Shown: positions 45,601-56,907 of the stretch, piece after piece | Numbering within the stretch: position 1 is the stretch's first letter | Layout: each line of letters starts with the position of its first letter | Origin: Gonapodya sp. JEL0774 | Taxonomy: Eukaryota; Monoblepharomycota; Monoblepharidomycetes; Monoblepharidales; Gonapodyaceae | DNA: 63,510 nt | Direction of reading: 5' to 3' | Assembly (NCBI GenBank): GCA_027604505.1 | Contig: JADIIX010000133.1 | Span: 1 to 63,510, forward strand | Position numbers and translations under genes: made by a program | The notes under the pieces: generated by a model | Databases searched by the model: none | Seen by the model: only the letters and a program-made list of their open reading frames with translations | What the model was told of the DNA's origin: nothing

Positions 45601-46704
45601 GAGCGAGGTTATCGAAGAGCTGGGGAAGTGAGAGGATTTGAGCGATAAAATGCGGTGCAGCGGAGTCCATCGCATTTTCCAGAGTAGGAATAGCGAGGGA
45701 GAGATAACGGGAAGAGTGTGGGGCGTCATATGTGATTGCTATTCGGAGGGCCGGATAGAGATGAGGATATATTCGCGTGGTCACCCTGAGGAAGAGAGAA
45801 CTGCGGCTTTCCCACCGTCAGTGAAGCTACATGGGTAATCGCGAAGGGATTGCGAGACAATACAATACTCACGCGGTAGTCTCGGGTGAAATGATCTCCT
45901 GGAGAGCGTCCCATTCTTTGTTATCCATCACGACTTCGACCGTTTGGAGAGTTTTCTCACTCGCCACCGCCACTCTGAGAATGAACAGCGTTTACGTATC
46001 GCGCATTGGGCTTGGTGTTGTCTGTTATCACTCACCGAGCACGTAACCTGTCAAGACAAAGCTCCAGCAACCGTGGCAGTTGAAATTTCCAGGTCGAATT
46101 AAATCGTTCATTTTTGCTTGCAAATGGCACAAATAGTGGTCGTAAGCCTGGATTCAAACGTCCTGTTTCAATCCCGACTTCTGGTGCGGGTACTGTCAGG
46201 AACATACCTTCCACCCTTTTACCATTCAGCATCCAATCCAGCAGGCCATCGAGGCTCGCTCCATCCTTCCTTTGCTCGTAAAAAAACAAAAATGACCTCA
46301 CGAGTCCCTCCATCTCTCCCACCAAAGCGTCCCCACTTGGTGCGGTCGCCCACCTTTGGGACAACGAGGCGAACTCGGCGTCCCATGGTGCTCGCTCAAT
46401 GTCTCGTGATGCTGCCCGAGAGCATGAAGATCTCCAGGCAGACTTGATTGATATTGTTCAGAAGGACGGTAGTTTCCGCAGGCGGACGATCAGAGAACTG
46501 AATCGAGTCGAATTAATTCACCCTCTCTAGTTCCACCACGCTCACCTGCAACTTCGTCGCTGCTGCTTGCCTCTTCCTTTCCCGCTCCCTGTTCTCTCTC
46601 TCTAAAGCCGCGCGTCTCAAGAGCACCTGCCGATCCTCCACCTTCGTGGACCCACCAAGATTGATTTGACGTTTACGTTTGAAGTCTCCATCAAAGTTGA
46701 ACAT
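42686..46704 (-). CDS. HUL5: HECT E3 ubiquitin ligase, UBE3C/Hul5
   Basis: Start at 46704 (MFNFDGDFKRKRQINLGG), the typical UBE3C/Hul5 N-terminus with a basic RRAALERENRERER helix. A large exon, about 45784-43937, carries the middle region and the start of the HECT domain (ISITFVNELGMEEAGIDGGG). Later exons have GEDQLRYLEFLGRVVGKAMY, DIDLVDLRRNVVYAGGF, FWKIVERDFTPEEQ, and the catalytic TASTCVNLLKLPAY (about 42870-42813), whose Cys forms the ubiquitin thioester. A last 49-nt exon (42734-42686) gives LRYAINSGAGFELS, the conserved HECT C-terminus. Length is about 1,150 aa, against 1,083 in humans. UBE3C/Hul5 binds the proteasome and extends chains on stalled or misfolded substrates. Intron borders in 45960-46510 and 43500-43640 are approximate. 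Confidence 0.9.
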
Positions 46705-47009
46705 TGAGATAGAAAATGCCCGAGCTTAGATTTCCGTTTTCTGACAGTGGATAGTGAAGGAAGTACGCAAGTCTCTCTCTATGTGTGTCTGTTCCCGATC
46801 AGACCACCAGCACATCGGGGTGAGGCTTGAACATGAAACGTCATTCACAAATCATTTGTGTTTGCCCGGACATAGAGCACATCGAAGTGTTGGAACTCTT
46901 GCGTGAATATGACATTATAATTTGAAGTACAGGAGTTGCACAAATTGTCAATCTGGAGGCAAAGGGAACGGGTACAATATATCCGACATCGCCTAATCCG
47001 CAGTGCTCA
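46705..47009. other. Spacer between AKR 3' end and UBE3C start
   Basis: About 305 bases holding the 3' end of the aldo-keto reductase gene and the promoter of the HECT ligase, both on the minus strand. No further structure is seen. Confidence 0.4.
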
Positions 47010-48651
47010 TCAGCCGTGCTAGGAAAATCAACGGTGAGAAATGCGGTGAGACAGCCTGCAAGATGCCCAACCCCCCCCGGCTCGCACAGCCTTGGAAATT
47101 TCTCATAAAACTCACCTGCCACACCATTCTATTGAACCAAGTGCCCTCACCGACGAACGACACCTTATCCAGCTCTTCAATTTCGGCGGTAGTGAGGCGC
47201 CAGCCGATGGAGGCAGCGTTGGCGCTGAGTAGATAAGCAAAACAATGATTGCGAGAGAAGAATATTACCCGAACAGCCATCTACGCGAAGTACTCCATCT
47301 CACAGTTAGAACTCACTGAGCCTGCGCGACATTTTTAGCACCCGGTATGGGGATTGCCCCCTTGCAGACGATCCAGTTCAGAGCAACTTGTGCTGCGGTT
47401 TTGCCTCCGTGAGCTTCGCCAATCTTCTTCATGGTAGCCACAAGAGGGTCAATAATGTCCCTGAAAATGACGGTGAGGTTGGTGGTTAAACGCAAGGGTG
47501 TTTGCATACAACGAACCAGCTGACATCCCCAAACGATCTCCCACCCTGAGGGGGATTGGCCGCGCTGTACTTGCCAGACAGCCTTCCCATTGCCAAGGGG
47601 GAGTACGCGATCACCGCCACACCGAGATCGAGGCACCCTTGCACGAGACCACTCGACAGCGGTTTGGTGCGAAGAAGGGAGAATTCGATTTGGTTGGACG
47701 CAAGTGGGATATTGTGGGTTGCGAGGCGTGCGTGGACGCGGGTGACTTCTTCGAGGCTGGGATGGGAGGGGTTGTCGTCAGAAAAGATCGTCGTCGGAAC
47801 AGGGATGTGCGAGTGAGCGATAACCGAAAAGTGTGAAACAGTTACAAAACCTTTACAAACGCTAGTGCGCGAAGAACTACTGCCAACCCTGTTTCAGACG
47901 CACCTGTAGTTCGACACCCCTACTGTCTTCGTCAAACCCAACTTGACACACTCTGCCAACGAATCTGCCAGGGTCTCGAGGCTCACAAGCGGAGAGTGGA
48001 TGGGACCATGAATTTGATAAAGCTCAACTGATTTGACGCCGAGTCGATCGAGAGAAGCGCGGAGGGAGGAGACCATGATGTTAGGGTAGGATCCGCTATT
48101 GAGGGCTAAGTGAACACCGATGCAATCCTCCAGCTTTCAGGCAAACTACGCACCGAAATGGGAAGGGCATGTACTTCGTAGCGATGGTTATTGCACTTGA
48201 TTTTGCACCATCGACCATGCATCTGCCCAGGATTCGCTCCGATTCTCCTTGACCGTAAACTTCGGCAGTGTCAAAGAAGACTGTTTGCGGAAAGTCTTCG
48301 AGGGAGGCAGCAAACGCATCCTTTAGGGCGGAGGGTCAAAGTGGTGACGTAAGTCTTTCGCGAGGGTGGGGTTTGTGAGGGGAGATTGTGGTGCTCACTT
48401 TACACGTCTTCTCCGAGAGATCTTTATCATATGTTTCGTAACCCCATGTTCTGGAATCGCCCCTGTCAGAGTTTTGTTTCGCGAAGTGAAAACAGACAAT
48501 GATGTGAGAGTGCATGAGTGGTAACTTGCCAAGACCAAACTCCAATTCCAAGCGGTGGAACCTTGACGGCACCGTTCGCCAAATCAATCAAAGTTGAGCT
48601 CGACGGCACGATGTCCTCCGGGATGCGGGTTGGATATGACGTAGGAGGCAT
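47010..48651 (-). CDS. Aldo-keto reductase
   Basis: Start at 48651 (MPPTSYPTRIPED), exons 48651-48530, 48462-48399, 48320-48154, 48095-47904, then about 47798-47520, 47461-47330 and 47225-47116, and a final 9-nt coding exon 47018-47010 reading His-Gly-stop. Family motifs: PLGIGVWSWGDSRTWGY, FFDTAEVYGQGESE with the catalytic Asp and Tyr, TIATKYMP with Lys, VELYQIHGP with His, GVSNY, SNQIEFSLL, VIAYSPLAMG, PIPGAKN, NAASIGWRLT and the terminal VWQHG. It is an NAD(P)H-dependent carbonyl reductase of the (beta/alpha)8 type; the motif set resembles plant and fungal AKRs of broad specificity such as pyridoxal reductase, but the substrate cannot be read from sequence. Intron 1 begins with GC (GCAAGT), a non-canonical donor. 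Confidence 0.88.
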
Positions 48652-49525
48652 CGAGCGGCTGTCGGATGACGGGGAGATGTAATCGGAATGTGGCACAAAG
48701 GAAAACAATGAATTGAGAACCCGAATGAGAGACACGAGAGAAATGCGAAGCTTCAATTGACCTTGTGTGTGTATATTGCAAGTGTCCGGTTCCCCATTTA
48801 CATAACCGCCGTTTAGCCAAAATCAATTTAGTCGGAACTTGACCACAGTTCAAAAGTCTCGGGCCAGCACGATCCACAAGATCACACGCGACTCTGGTCT
48901 GGTGCGGCAGAGTTGAACGAGTGTGAGGAAGATACGTTTTGCCAGGGGTTGGGGTATCTTGCCGCCGGTCTCGCCTGTTGAACATGGCCACACCAACCAA
49001 CTGTGTCAACACATTTGTTTGTGATTGCCAAGTAATTGCCAAACACATTGCCAAACACTTTCTTGAACGCTAAACAACGGAAATCTCATCGAACTGTGGC
49101 CGGGGAGGAAGAACTGCGAGAGAGTCAAATTCACATAGTGGAGTTCGTTCTGTATAATTCAGTCCACTTTACAACGTGTCCCAGCTCCTGCACTGAGTGT
49201 TAACAAAGTTCAAGACTCATAAGGAAAGCTAAGAGTATTTTGCATGAATTCTTGATGAAGTCTCATGAAGCTGTGCGCTGAGGTCTCCACCTGGGCCTCC
49301 CGATCCGCAATAGTATCAATTGCTTTCGCCGAGTCAACAAATGGGAAACTGTTTTGCTCGCGCTGACTCGGGGTAATGTCTATCTTCAGCTCTTAAACAG
49401 CAATCGTCCGTTCGCTACTCAAATCGGTCTCTGTTCTTGGCGTGGCGTTACTGTCGTCCGTTTGACTCCTTCCCCTGCTGCGACCACTCCATCGCTCCCC
49501 TAGCCCGTCCATACCTGCGATCTCC
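48652..49525. promoter_or_regulatory. Divergent intergenic region between AKR and GH26 genes
   Basis: About 870 bases between two divergent start codons. Open frames on either strand are short and lack recognisable motifs. Both promoters are expected here; I cannot name an element. Near 49024-49064 the sequence GCCAA(A/G) recurs several times, possibly by chance. Confidence 0.45.
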
Positions 49526-50966
49526 ATGGCCACTATTGCCGATCTTGCTCCCCGCTACCCAAACTTCCATCCGCTCTCGGACTTACCGCCCGCTCCCTTC
49601 GCCCCGTCTGTTCTCAAGGACCTCAAGGCGTACCCGCAGCACACACTCTACGGAGTATACCCCGAGTGCGTTTGGACTCATCTACTACTGCCCCGTTAGT
49701 TATCAAGCGATTTTTGGTTGACCACAATCTGTATTCGATATGAAACCAGCTGGGGCAATACCCACCTTCTCAACTACGTTGATGCAATCAACCACGTCCC
49801 CGCCGTTTTCGGTTCCTACTCTGGCATCGGTGACTCTTTCGATCCTACAAACACCTTTGATCACACCAAACAGTTCCTCTCCCTCCACTCTCCGACTATC
49901 CCCATCCTTCTCCTCACGCTTGAAGCATGGGATGGGCTCGACAAGGTGTCTGACAAGGCTCTCGAAACCCTCCGCCAAACCCTCCACCGCCTCGTGTCCA
50001 TCAATGTCAAGGTTATTGTCCGATGGTGTCACGAAATGAATGGGGATTGGTATCCGTGGTCCGGCCCCGATCGCGCAGACTTGTACCGTGATACGTTTCG
50101 ACGAGTAGCACGTGTCGTCAAGTCTGTCGGGCCATTCGTATCCATGATGTGGGCGCCAAATATTTTCATTCCTGGCAAGGGCGAAGAGTGAGTTGCCTGT
50201 TCCAAGTCACAGCGGTTGGCTGACACAGGTTTATACTAGAAACAATTCACTCACCTAACCCCCCTCTTTCATCTGAAATTATAGCCAGTACGAAATTTAC
50301 TACCCCGGGGACGACGTCGTGGATTGGGTTGGACTGTCGGTCTACCATTTCGGAAACAGCTGGCCCTGGAAGAACGAAGTTGGTGCAAATCCCAAAATGT
50401 TCGCACTTTCAAATGTACACGGACCTTCATCTCACTCTGAATTCCCAATTCACTCCCACTATCATCCCTCAAATCCCACACCAGGTTCCCTCCTCTAACA
50501 CTCTCGTTGCCAAAATCCGTAGATTTCACGAGACTTATTCCCTCGCTCTCCGGAAACCTTTTGCTCTTTCCGAAACGTCCGCCGCACTTCACATTCCCGG
50601 TAAGAAGGGCTCACCGAAACCCGCACCGGCGAGCGGGCAAATGGCTGACCTGGAAGCACGGATGAAGAGTGAATGGGCGCGACAGGTGTACCTTGATGCC
50701 TCGGATCGCCTGGAGGGTGGAATCGCATTGGTTGGGTGAGTTCTGTGTCTGTTTGGTAAGGATTTTTCGTAGTTCACCTCCATGTCCGAATTCTACGCTC
50801 CCCCGTCTCCCTGCCCTTGCTTTCGGCACATTACAGGTGGTTCGAGTATCTCAAATACGAGGACAATGAGTGGCGTGATTTTCGATTAGCCACCTCCCCC
50901 AACTTGGGCGTCAAAGCCGCCATGGATGAGGTGCTCCGCGAAGGGAACTTGGTGTTTGCTGGGTAG
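49526..50966 (+). CDS. Glycoside hydrolase, GH26-type (mannanase-like)
   Basis: Exons 49526-49665, 49750-50187, 50285-50414, 50485-50735 and 50837-50966, 362 aa. The barrel shows VPAVFGSYSG near the N-terminus, VIVRWCHEMNGDWYPW, whose Glu in HEMNG is the usual acid/base, WVGLSVYHFGN, and PFALSETSAA, whose Glu is the likely nucleophile; GGIALVGWFEYLKYE closes the barrel. This pattern belongs to clan GH-A and best fits GH26, which is mainly beta-1,4-mannanase, though xylan and mixed-linkage glucan activities also occur there. The start (MATIADLAPRY) is not hydrophobic and I see no signal peptide or upstream exon that would add one, which is unusual for a polysaccharide hydrolase. There is no carbohydrate-binding module. 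Confidence 0.78.
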
Positions 50967-51131
50967 GGCGTGGACACGGGGCGAATTTAAAGTTTGCACA
51001 GGGAGTAAACCTCCGGCGGCACTTTGCATATGTGCTCGATTCTCGCAGTCATCAATTTACTGACGCAGTCACAAACTAATTAAAAAGACGTATGCTTTGC
51101 AATACATATACATGTTTGGAGAAATCCGCCA

Positions 51132-53957
51132 TCAAAGTTTCAAGGTTTTAACCAGCTTTCTCGCAAGTAATTTGTAGTTCCACAGGGACCCCTTTAGTCT
51201 CCGAAAGATCACTCCGTGCATTCCAATTCCATAAACGACACAAACCTACAGGGAGCGTCATAGTCCATCGTGTGAAGGAGTAAAAAACTGTTCTCCAGGC
51301 GACTCACCTCGACCTCGAAGTGTTCCCCCCTTTTTCCACGACACGTGAACGTCCAGTGATCCTGATCGTACGTAAACTGGACGCCCTCAGATTTAAGAAC
51401 GCTCGATACTTCTGTGGAAATAAGGATGGGAGGCTTGGAGGAAGTGGTTTCGACACCTGCGATTGCGGTTGCGCTTTGGTTTCTCCTATCTAAAAGCGAT
51501 TCGCAGTAAAGAAAACTCACCAAAAAATGATCGTTTTACAGTTCGGGGTGGTCTGATTTCCTTTTCGGTCCCGTTGTTGTGTTCCCCGAACCGATTCGAG
51601 TTCGGCGTAACTGTTTCAGACTGGTCACCGGCAACCGTCCAGCGGCGAACGTGCCGGAAAGCCTGAGGAAGTTCTGTATTCCCCACATTGTTCCGTGCTG
51701 CGAAAAGGTGATCAAATTGGTTGGGGGTTCCATTCTGATCTGGGGGCTGGGTTGGATCGGTTGTGCAGGACGTGGCGTTCATCTGATCCTGGAGTTCTCG
51801 AAGTGTCACTGCAAATTCTGTTTCTCCTCCAACCGTGGTGCGTCGTTTGTGCGAAAGTGTTCTCCGGCCACTCGGATTGGGAGAATTGTATTTGCTTTTT
51901 GGCATAGAAAGATTTGAATCCTCCTCTTCAATGACACTCGAAGACCCTACAAGACTTTTAGTTGGACTCGTCGCCTTTGGGTCGAGGCTTGTGCAGGATG
52001 GTAGCAGCGTCGTGTTGGAAATGTTGTGAGAACTCGATTGAGAGGAATGCCGAGTCTGCGATAGTGTCGGTGCCGATTCGTTCTCCTTGGGTAATTGAAT
52101 AGAAGCTATGTTGATTGCGGAAGCGGTGCTTATTCGGGATGACTGAGCGCGATACTCTTTCATGAGGTGGTATATTGCGAACTCCTCGCTATTGAGATCT
52201 TCCATGATGGCCTTCCTGACCTTATCAAGGTCTTCAAAACCATAGCATTCCATTCTATGCAAAATTTTATCGTCTATGGTGGTCGGGGGGAACGCTCTGA
52301 CAGGGAGAAATGTTCTCACTGGCGCCGAATGCCCTTCATTGGTCCATGGATGTTCTCGGAGATCATCCACGGTGGCACGTTTGGTGGGGTCCACGTGCAA
52401 CATAGAGTGAAGAATGTCTTGGGCCAGAGGGGAGACGTGATCGGGCACATGGAAGTCACCGACGGTGATCTTTTCGTACTGGATATACCATGAGTGTTAG
52501 ATGTTCCTTTATGAGCTGACCTGACCACAAAACTTACGAGCTCACTGTAGTCCTCGGAATAAAATGGCAATCTCCCGGTTAATAGGGTGTAAAGAACAAC
52601 TCCTGTCGGCAGTTTAAAAGAATGATGAACTGTTGCAGCAACGGAAATGCCCTTCTCTTTAGAAACACTGACCCAGAGACCAAATATCAACCTCCGGTCC
52701 TTTGTATGGACGCGAGTTAACAATTTCAGGAGAGCCTTGTTGAGTAAAGGGAGTTATAAGCTCCATGGCGGGTGTGATTGAAGCCCATGTAACCATCAAC
52801 GAACAGTAAAACGGAGTCCCGCAAAAAGTCTCGAGCGGCTTTCCAGAGGTAGGAAATACATTTGAGAATCCAAAGTCAACAATTTTCACTGTAGTTTGGT
52901 TTTCTCCATCGCCTTCCGATAGCAGAAGGTTCTGCAAATAAACCGAAATTGCCAAAGATAGCTTAAATTTGGCGCTGTATCAGTGAAACGCACCTCTGGC
53001 TTCAAATCGCGATGAATGATGTTGTTATGATGACAATATGAGAGTGCGGATACCATTTGCCTAAACAATTTGCTGGATGACGAGGAGTTGAAACCCGCAC
53101 GGCACAGTCATATTGTTAAAGATTTCACCACTTACCGCGCAATCTTGTCTTGCACTTGTTTGCGCTGCACTATGTACTCGAAAAGCTCGCCCTGGAATGG
53201 GCCAGGCATGAATTGGTAATGCAGCCGTCCGAGAAATCGTTTGCTCCTTCATTGTTGGGGCACTTACCCCATCAATGTACTCCTGAACAAGCATAATTTC
53301 ATTTGATGTCTCCGCAACTTCATACAAACGCACGATGTTGGGGTGCCTTAGCAATTTCAGAATGCTGGGATTGCGGAGGTTCTCTGACACCGTATAACCC
53401 CGGGCCGTAAAGAAGCACCACAAGACATACCGAATCTCGCGTTTGAGACGAATGATTTGCGAGTCGCTTTCGAGGTCTGCCTTGTCGAGAAACTTAATCG
53501 CATATTTTTGCCCTTCCGCATCCACACACAGTTTCACTCTTGCATAAGTTCCCTCCCCAATCGTTTTCAAGGGCATGTAGCGGCCCAGTATCATGTGGCT
53601 CCTCTCAGAAGCGATGCTTGCGGGTACAAAGGTCTTCAAGGGTCTCAGGGAGTTATAGGTGTGATCTTCTGTTGGTACCTTTCCGACTGAGCCTGTCTGG
53701 CTGGTGTGTGTCCGCGAGTTCTCCATTGCATCTTCATTCTTTCGGAAGTCATTGTGCGTGGCTCTGTGTGGATGAACGTGGTCCATGGCACCCGCGGTAT
53801 CGAAAGAGTGAGGATATTCATTCGCACGGACGTAATCAGGTAAGGACGCCCTGTGGGCCACCAAACCTTCACTACCTTCGCAGGCTCCCTGTTGAGTCAT
53901 TCTACAAACTGTATTTCTGACGTTACTTTTAGTGCGCGCATTCTCATTTATTCTCAT
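51132..53957 (-). CDS. AMPK-related Ser/Thr kinase with UBA-like and KA1 regions
   Basis: Start at 53957 or at the in-frame ATG 53900. The first exon (to about 53433) has a hydrophilic leader, then the kinase opening [25 protein letters not shown] with the ATP-binding Lys, and REIR. Later exons carry [56 protein letters not shown] and [11 protein letters not shown], ending with [12 protein letters not shown]. All catalytic residues (Lys, HRD, DFG) are present. A segment after the kinase domain ([16 protein letters not shown]) matches the UBA-like region of MARK/BRSK/Snf1-related kinases. The last exons give [12 protein letters not shown] and [16 protein letters not shown]...LKL, a KA1 domain that binds acidic lipids. 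The final intron is only 38 nt. Such kinases act in polarity and metabolic control; a one-to-one ortholog is not clear by eye. Confidence 0.88.
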
Positions 53958-54211
53958 CTACATATCAGAACACCAAAGATCCACTTTTGCGAGCTTTTGC
54001 CTTCATTGGGGCAAATTAACAGTGAACTTAAATTGCAAGCATCACAACCTGCAATACGTGAGATGCTGGCAATTTAAGTAAGACGTTTTAAGTGCTATAG
54101 TGATTCTCTTTCCTCAGATGAGAATATGAGCAATTGAACCATCAGGAAATCATTGGACGATCTCCATGGCAAACGCATGGGCATAACAATAATAATTTAA
54201 GCGCCCTATTG

Positions 54212-56472
54212 TCACCATTCCACACCTCTAGCCCCGCAAGCCGCTTCCTCTTCACAACCCGGCATGACCTCTACCCTCGGCTTTCCCCTCTCAATCCTGC
54301 TGCCTGTTCGCTGCTCCGCTTCCACATGTTCGGCACATCGTGTGCGAACCCAGTTCTGATAGAAAATGACTCCCGATTCCCGCTCGGGGTGGAGGATACC
54401 CGTGGAATACACAGATTTCTCCAGATTTTGTTGGGCGGCGTTGATAAGGTCATAGTCCTGAAATGAAAAATGCGGCAAGTCTGTTCTTTGCATGACCATT
54501 TACCGGGAAATCAATAAATACCTCTTGATCCACTTGCTTCATGAACTTGATGTAGTCCTCTATGGCAGCGACAGACTCATCCTTGTGTCGATAAATATCG
54601 ACTTCCATCCGAGTTTTCGTGGCAGATATTGGGTTCGCTCGTTGCGTGGAAATGCAAGTTGAGTAGATGTTGATGGCCTGGCGGAGTGACAAGAGTCAAA
54701 GTTCAAAGCAAACCCCAGCGGAACCAAACACGTCAAATCAGTGCTCATTACCGCATCAAAACGGATCATCACCCACTTGATTCGGCAACAAGAACAACCA
54801 CGCGCCATCTGCAGCTCCAGTAGCGTCACCCTTGGTCTCCTCCTTCCGAGCCACCTTGTGTCTGCAGAACAGACCCTGTGGGTACGACTCCACAGCGTAA
54901 GTTTGCATCATGAACGAGGCGTTGAGGGTGGGATCTGCAAGGAGATTTGCATTATTGATGGAATATGTTGAGATAATTATGGAAACGATCGAAGCCTAAC
55001 GTACGCGCGATGGTACAGTGATAACTGACATGAGGCAGCTGTCAACGAGGATTTGTTTGCGGCAGGGCAAAGCACAAACCCGACTCACCATTCCTGGAAC
55101 CCATCGCAGAACGCCTTCCAGTTCACATTCAAGTCCGTGGACACTGTGGTGTAACTTTCGAAATGGAGGGGACTCCGTGAGACCGTTGCTCCAGGTTTCG
55201 ATTGAGCACTCTGCTTCCCACTCACTACTCGTACTCGCCCCACTTCCACCCGCCCATGATCTCCGCAAGTCCCTTGTGACTCTCGTCAAATGGCTCGACA
55301 TCTCCCTCGGTAAAATTTACGAAAATGAAGCCCTTGCAGATAAAATGCCCCCGTGAGTGTCAAAATTTTCTCGATCGGTTCTGTGAACGTTCGATCGGTC
55401 GTGTGTTACGTCGGAGGGTACGTACCTGGGGTTTCATTTCGTGGACGTGGATCGGATAGAGACTGTTCTCTTCCCGCTTAAACGACTCCACGTTTTCGAA
55501 CATGGGAGCCTTAGTGAGCTCTCCCTTTGTGTTGTAGGACCTGGTGATAAGTCGGGACCACACAAAGACGTTGGTTTCCTTCTTTCTTTCGGCTGTCTCC
55601 GACGAGAACGATCTCACCAGCCGTGATACTTGCATCCGAGAACAAGCGTGTTCCCAGATTCCTTGTTCGGCGGCACAACAGGGAATGCGCGGTGACTGTT
55701 CAATGCAATAAGATAGTACCCATGAGTGGGTGCCCTGCCCAATCTGTGAACACGGTCCATAAACAGCTCACCGGCAGATATTGTGGAACCCTCGCACAAT
55801 GCCATCTTGGCCAAGGTGGAGGTAAATAGGGTATCCGGCGAGTCTACCGAGGAAAGATGTGAGTGAAGGCAAAGTGTCGGACAGAAATCATCTCGCCACA
55901 TGTCTGCCCCGCGGAGTTGCCCTGTTCCACCGAAAACACACACTCACTCGAATTTCTTGTAGTCGCCTGCTTTCTTGAAGCTAGATCGGTGGGTTGCGTA
56001 CAGCCTAATGAAATGATTGTGCCGGAATCAAATCCTGAAACAGTCACTCTTGTCCATCTTTACCCCGACATCACCACCTTTGAGTTGTTCCCAGATTGCA
56101 CTATTTTTTCACAAAAACCATTTTCGTATCCGTAAATGAAACGGAACTCAAACGAATCGCACGTAGTCCATCGTTTTTGATCGAGGAGGAAGCGTGACTC
56201 AACCGGGCCAGGTTCCTCCATCTCCATCGCTCCGATTTCCAACCCCGATCTCATCCCACTCCCACTCTCTCGTCCTATCTTCAACATCCGCCTGCGATCG
56301 ACTTTTTTTCTTTGTTCTATTGATTCGCCTGGGGAAAGGGGACGACAACCCACCAGCTGGTCGAAAAGATTGCCCTTCGTTCGAGGGCCCAGTGGTCCTC
56401 CGAGGTGTAGAATCGAGCGGGGAGGGTTTCTACAGGGGCGCTGGGGAGTGGGGCGGGGACTGGCTGAGTCAT
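54212..56472 (-). CDS. Rieske-type non-haem iron oxygenase, alpha-subunit/CMO-like
   Basis: Eleven exons: 56472-56354, 56004-55948, 55843-55772, 55695-55618, 55540-55426, 55332-55229, 55154-55089, 55024-55005, 54934-54777, 54677-54522, 54457-54212; 396 aa. Start MTQPVPAPLPS is followed by LPARFYTSEDHWALERRAIF, the usual N-terminus. The Rieske [2Fe-2S] ligands are CRH (exons 3-4) and CKYH before GW. YNTKGELTKAPMF and GFIFVNF follow. The mononuclear iron site CYHCTIAHPTL is assembled from exons 7, 8 and 9; exon 8 is only 20 nt. IYSTCISTQRANPIS and EKSVYSTGILHPERE end the catalytic domain. The layout matches choline monooxygenase and related ring-hydroxylating oxygenases, which need a separate reductase. 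Substrate is not determinable; no betaine-aldehyde dehydrogenase lies nearby. No transit peptide is obvious. Confidence 0.9.
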
Positions 56473-56907
56473 TGGTGCGTGGACGAGATGGGGAAAGGAA
56501 ATACCGAACCAGGGCGGCCCGCTCGAGGCAGTCGGAAAGGGACAATGCCTCGGACCCCAATCTTTCTCACTGTATGTTACATAAATGCAACAGAATGAAC
56601 GTTTCCGATTCTTCTGATTTCGTCAAGTATCTGAATATGAATGTGGTATTCGGAGGAGAAGCTTTGAATCTGTGAGGTACCCCACGGCCCCCGACATTCT
56701 TTCGTCAAAATGGCTCCATGTCTGGTGTATCATTTATGTATGTCAGCCAGTAACATAGATACGGTCTTCTTGGCATGCCTTATAACAAGTGACTTCCGGC
56801 TGGTGGCACGCTGGCCAAGTGATGATTTCCTCAAGCAAGAAGCGAACGGACAGGGCGAACGTGACAGTTATGTGCAGTATTTATTCGCAAATTTAATAAT
56901 GCGCTCT
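56473..56907. other. Spacer between Rieske gene start and eS21 3' end
   Basis: 435 bases with the promoter of the Rieske gene and the 3' UTR of the eS21 gene, both on the minus strand. Nothing else is supported. Confidence 0.4.
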
